Below, piece by piece: positions 33,986 to 36,980 of a DNA stretch of 36,980 nt (position 1 is the first letter of the stretch; every line of letters starts with the position of its first letter). Origin of the DNA: Gonium pectorale (taxonomy: Eukaryota; Chlorophyta; Chlorophyceae; Chlamydomonadales; Volvocaceae); assembly GCA_001584585.1 (NCBI GenBank), contig LSYV01000015.1, forward strand, positions 224,761 through 261,740, in the 5' to 3' direction. Both the position numbers and the translations under genes were made by a program. Below the pieces are notes generated by a model. The model did not search any database and was not told the origin of the DNA. It saw only the letters and a program-made list of their open reading frames with translations.

Positions 33986-34806
33986 TGCAGTGTTTCATTT
34001 TTCCTACGCAACGCTCTCCTTTTGCGTGGCTGTCATCGTTGCCCTACCGGTAACCATCGGGAGGAGCGTGGCACCGCATTTGAGCAATCAAGGGACGCTG
34101 AGAGTTCTACCAAGCAACTGTCGACTGCCTTCAAATTTCGACGGCGACAGGGTATGGAGCCCTCAACCGCACGCTGGTTTTTCAGGGGGGGAGCACACGC
34201 AGTGCTCCGGCGGGGATCCTAATCCGGGTCTGTGGATGGAACCCGGATTCGGTTTATCGCGTCCCTGGTAGGATCGCCATCCCCATTCTTCCAACCGGCA
34301 AAGGTATGCTTGCAAGATAGGAAATGCCGGATCCGCCCGCATATATGGCGGACCGGCATACGCCCCTGAGGCGCACGACAGGTGTGGCGCCGTACAGGTG
34401 TGGCGCAGCCCCCACATGATGCGGGGGACGGTGGTACCAAGATCTGCCGGTGCCAGCGGTGGCAAACGACACTACCGACAATGGCTGAATTGCATTTTTG
34501 GGTGCGTTTGAATGTCCTTCGAAATGGACCGTTCTTTCTCGGAGCTTGGTGCTTAAAGTGCCATGCAAAATCTGTTACAGCTTTCCGGTGCTTGGAAGCT
34601 GCGCCAGGGAGGCGCACTAGCATCCAGCAAACCTTCCCGTCTATACAAACTTTGGTATTCGACTCGATCGTACAGATATTGGGCCATGTAAGATGTAACC
34701 ATTCCACGTCAGCAAGAGGACACAGCGACGGGTGTAGCGCTTTCCCACTGCCTAATGCAACGTTTGGAGTGGATGCAGCGAGCGGACCATGGTCATTTTA
34801 CATTGG

Positions 34807-34830
34807 TAATAATAATGATAATAATAATAA
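34807..34830 (-). repeat. (TTA)n tail of the retrotransposon
   Basis: A run of TAATAATAATGATAATAATA on the plus strand reads as a TTA-type tail on the element's strand, 91 bases after the frame's stop codon. It marks the element's 3' end and probably its insertion point. Confidence 0.7.
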
Positions 34831-36440
34831 GCGAACGCCGGGTGTGTCACCCTGGCGTAGTATTAAGGGGACGGAGGGGCCCGTCACCGAAGACGAACGC
34901 GCAGACACATTATAGGATGGTTTACGTTGTTTCCCTCCCAAGGCGTCTGTACGTCCTTATGAGGGGTCCTAGTGCGTCCACCGCATGGTGGTGGAGCTTG
35001 GAGCAGCAGGAGCGTGCTGGGTCTGTGGCGACTCCTAGGGCCTGTAGCAGGGGTTGGAGTGTGGCCGTGATTGTTCCTGCGTGTCCCAGGGTCACAACCT
35101 GGTCGCTAGAGTAGAGCACGGTCCATCCGGCCTGTTCAAGAAGGTCTCGGAGCCGGCGGTGTTGTGCCGATTTCTCGTCCTCTTTTTTGGAGTGGCGGAG
35201 GTCGCCCGTGTAGCCCACCTCAAGGATATACACCGGGTGGTCCGCTTTGTTGAGTGGACCCTGGTAGTACGGTCTGGTGGTATCGGACTGACAGAGAGTC
35301 GGGATAAACAGGATGTCCGGCCGCAGGCGAGAGGCGGCCAGATGTGTCGTGTCGGCGGGCAGCATCCATGAGGGGGGGTATTTGCCAGAGACGTAGACAG
35401 GTTGCTCATCTCCTTTGCCTGCGCCCATTAGCATGTATCCACCGCCTTGTTCGCCGTCCTGGATGCAAGCGGCGATGAGGCGCACCGCCGCGTCGTGGCG
35501 CTGGATATACATACCGCTAAGGGTTGGGTGGAGGCAGCCACCTAGGAGATGCCCTCTGCTCCCCGTTAGCAGCCCTCCAAGTGTTTGGGTCGCTTGCGAT
35601 CGGCATAGGGGGCATGTACCGTCCGCCCCGTGGTGCCCGTACCTTGCAGCCAGCTGCGGGCAGTACAGGGTGCCCCATCGTGTGTTCAGGAGCTGGCGGA
35701 GCGACCAGATGTCGCTTGTGCTCCGGGCCGAGGTGAGATTACTGCTGTGGGGGCATAGGCCCTGGGACGCGCTCCGCCATAATTGGCAGAACTTTGTGTC
35801 ATTGGTGTAACCTACATTGGCCTCCTTCGAAATTGTCTTTTGTAGTGACCGGTTCAGGTCGCTCACATAGTGATCGGGACCTTTAGCCGACTCCGCCCAC
35901 CACCACAGCTTGGCAAAGGGGTCGTTGTCGGCTGTTTCCACAACGGTGCAGACCCCTGGGTCTGTAGCTGCACGGGCGGCGCCCTGATCAGCCATGTCAT
36001 TGCCATGGAGTCCGGTGTGGGATACGACTTTGATGAGGTCGATGGTTTTCCCAGCGAGGGCCAGGTCGTAAAGGACGTCTACAGTGCATGACAGTAGTGC
36101 ACGCGATTTTGATACGTGCAATTCCCGGGGCGCACGTATGGCTTTTACAAGTAGATCCAGCGACGCCTGGGAGTCCGTCGCTACTGTGACCTGTTCCTGG
36201 TTGGCGCCGACTTCGCTGAGCGCAGCCTTGATGGCTGCCAGCTCGGCCCGAGTAATAGTGTTAGTACATCCCTTGCCCTTGGGGTTAATATATATCGTTT
36301 TCTGGCTTGTCCAGGCGCAAGCACCCAGAGCAGAGAGCTGGGTCACTCCCTGGTTCCGGAGCCCAATTTGGGCTGACCACCGCGTTTCGCTGCTTCGGGG
36401 GCATAAACTGTGTATTATTAGTATAGTGTTTGAACTGTGA
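34807..36440 (-). mobile_element. 3' part of a non-LTR retrotransposon (Dualen/RandI-like)
   Basis: A single reading frame (34922-36478) encodes the C-terminal RNase H and restriction-like endonuclease of a non-LTR element. About 90 bases of 3' UTR follow, ending in a (TTA)n-type tail, a common 3' end for such elements. Reverse transcriptase and any upstream endonuclease are absent, so the copy is truncated at its 5' side near 36400-36440. Dualen (RandI) elements of Chlamydomonas carry reverse transcriptase, RNase H and a restriction-like endonuclease, which fits best; this assignment rests on domain order alone. Confidence 0.75.
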
Positions 36441-36478
36441 AAATAATTTTGACCTGACAGTAGGCCCCGAGTGCGCAA
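34922..36478 (-). CDS. retrotransposon polyprotein C-terminus: RNase H, CCHC zinc motif, restriction-like endonuclease (partial)
   Basis: Numbering the 518-codon frame from its first ATG, the RNase H domain shows Glu79 (ITRAELAAIK), Asp102 (VATDSQASL), His154 (VVSHTGLHGN) and Asp164 (DMADQGAARA). The first catalytic Asp, normally in a TDGS motif, is not visible, so the real protein began further upstream and this copy is cut. A zinc motif C289-x2-C292-x17-H310-x4-C315 follows, then RPDILF (386-391) and ILEVGYTGD (418-426), the PD...E pattern of the restriction-like nuclease used for target-primed insertion. The first 40 or so codons are probably flanking DNA read in frame. The frame has no stop codon or frameshift over nearly 500 codons, so the insertion may be young. 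Confidence 0.8.
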   Translation of the reverse strand: MRTRGLLSGQNYFHSSNTILIIHSLCPRSSETRWSAQIGLRNQGVTQLSALGACAWTSQKTIYINPKGKGCTNTITRAELAAIKAALSEVGANQEQVTVATDSQASLDLLVKAIRAPRELHVSKSRALLSCTVDVLYDLALAGKTIDLIKVVSHTGLHGNDMADQGAARAATDPGVCTVVETADNDPFAKLWWWAESAKGPDHYVSDLNRSLQKTISKEANVGYTNDTKFCQLWRSASQGLCPHSSNLTSARSTSDIWSLRQLLNTRWGTLYCPQLAARYGHHGADGTCPLCRSQATQTLGGLLTGSRGHLLGGCLHPTLSGMYIQRHDAAVRLIAACIQDGEQGGGYMLMGAGKGDEQPVYVSGKYPPSWMLPADTTHLAASRLRPDILFIPTLCQSDTTRPYYQGPLNKADHPVYILEVGYTGDLRHSKKEDEKSAQHRRLRDLLEQAGWTVLYSSDQVVTLGHAGTITATLQPLLQALGVATDPARSCCSKLHHHAVDALGPLIRTYRRLGRETT

Positions 36479-36765
36479 TCAGACCATGTAACGCGACAAG
36501 TGTAGAATTGCATTCTTTATCACCTGATCATCTTTATATAATAATATACATGAAAAGGAGAGGCTGGAGCTTCCGCGGGGCGCTGCTGGTGCTCATTTGG
36601 GCCTGCTCGGTGGGTCAACGAGCCGATTGGGCGAGCGAGCCGCGGGCCGGGGGCACCCAAAAGGGTTTTAGGGTCATAAGAACAGTAGCCATGACGTTCA
36701 TGGCTCTGCACGCGTCTGAGGCACCGCGGTTTGGCACTTGGGTGTTGCGCGTAGGCCACACACGG

Positions 36766-36824
36766 GGTCATGCAGACTGGATCGGGCTGCCCCGCGAGCA
36801 AAAGGAAGCAGCCCTATATGTACC
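36766..36824 (+). repeat. 59-bp direct repeat, first copy
   Basis: Starts GGTCATGCAGACTGGATCGG and ends CAGCCCTATATGTACC. It is identical, as far as the window allows, to 36922-36980, giving a period of 156 bases. Confidence 0.95.
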
Positions 36825-36921
36825 TTATCGATCCCCCGGGTCGGGCCCGGGCTGCGGGGCGCGGCGTGCGAACGCCGCGTGATGGGAGGCTGGGCGCCTG
36901 GCGGCCCAGCGAGCGGTTCAC

Positions 36922-36980
36922 GGTCATGCAGACTGGATCGGGCTGCCCCGCGAGCAAAAGGAAGCAGCCCTATATGTACC
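36922..36980 (+). repeat. 59-bp direct repeat, second copy, cut by the window end
   Basis: Second copy of the 59-base word, running exactly to the last base of the window, so the true repeat is probably longer and may be part of a tandem array or two copies of a mobile-element end. Confidence 0.95.

Larger units (their letters stand above)
33132..34806. other. spacer upstream of the receptor cyclase gene
   Basis: It should contain the cyclase promoter at its left end; no TATA box was recognised there. It also holds two pieces of the dispersed repeat family (33718-33754 inverted, 33905-33985 direct) and a G/C-rich block (33661-33712) of GGGTGGGC and GGGTCGGG words. Frames of about 100-177 codons occur, but none shows a domain. 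Confidence 0.45.
36479..36980. other. non-coding right end
   Basis: Contains an AT-rich block (36500-36555), then GC-rich DNA. Between the two 59-bp repeats lies a self-complementary region (CCCGGGTCGGGCCCGGG and GCGGCGTGCGAACGCCGC) able to form strong hairpins. A 150-codon plus-strand frame (36430-36882) runs across the first repeat and shows no domain. I see no gene. Confidence 0.45.

Noticed and set aside
36430..36882. 150-codon plus-strand frame as a gene
   Set aside because: It runs through the 59-bp direct repeat and hairpin-rich DNA and shows no protein motif.
36766..36980. CRISPR-like array
   Set aside because: Only two repeats, a long hairpin-rich spacer and eukaryotic context; no cas genes.

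Overview
The window looks like nuclear DNA of a green alga of the Chlamydomonadales (Chlamydomonas/volvocine type). Genes are cut by many short introns with GTGAGT/GTGCGT-type donors. Exons are very rich in G and C, with runs of Gln, Ala, Gly and Ser. TGTAA, the polyadenylation signal typical of these algae, follows three plus-strand genes. A Deg5-like lumenal protease with a twin-arginine-type signal points to a plastid-bearing cell. The species cannot be fixed from the sequence alone. All gene models were spliced by hand from reading frame, splice sites and family motifs. Exon phases add up without a break in all four genes.

Layout. 1-633: microsatellite and the first copy of a short repeat. 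634-2516 (+): five-exon DEG5-like serine protease without a PDZ domain. 2517-4240: spacer with repeats. 4241-9345 (+): five-exon, 1312-residue protein with one Myb/SANT repeat and very long Gln/Ala/Gly-rich tails. 9346-11022: no gene seen. About 11023-12195 (+): broken, intron-containing partial copy of that Myb gene, interrupted by two insertions, one of them a 127-bp repeat. 12480-17481 (+): ten-exon flavin-containing monooxygenase with a C-terminal low-complexity tail of about 640 residues. 17482-19962: spacer between convergent genes. 19963-33131 (-): 24-exon gene for a 2398-residue receptor. 33132-34806: spacer with repeats. 34807 to about 36440 (-): 3' part of a non-LTR retrotransposon (RNase H, zinc motif, restriction-like endonuclease). 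36479-36980: non-coding, with a 59-bp direct repeat running to the window end.

The most striking gene is the receptor at 19963-33131. It joins a secreted, plant-type leucine-rich-repeat ectodomain (about 12 repeats) through one membrane helix to two class III nucleotide cyclase domains, C1 and C2. C1 keeps the two metal-binding Asp residues but lacks the transition-state Asn/Arg. C2 lacks the Asp residues but keeps Asn/Arg. Together they could form one composite active site, as in animal transmembrane adenylyl cyclases. The sequence predicts a cell-surface sensor making cAMP or cGMP directly. I saw no kinase domain. The other genes show no obvious functional link to it.
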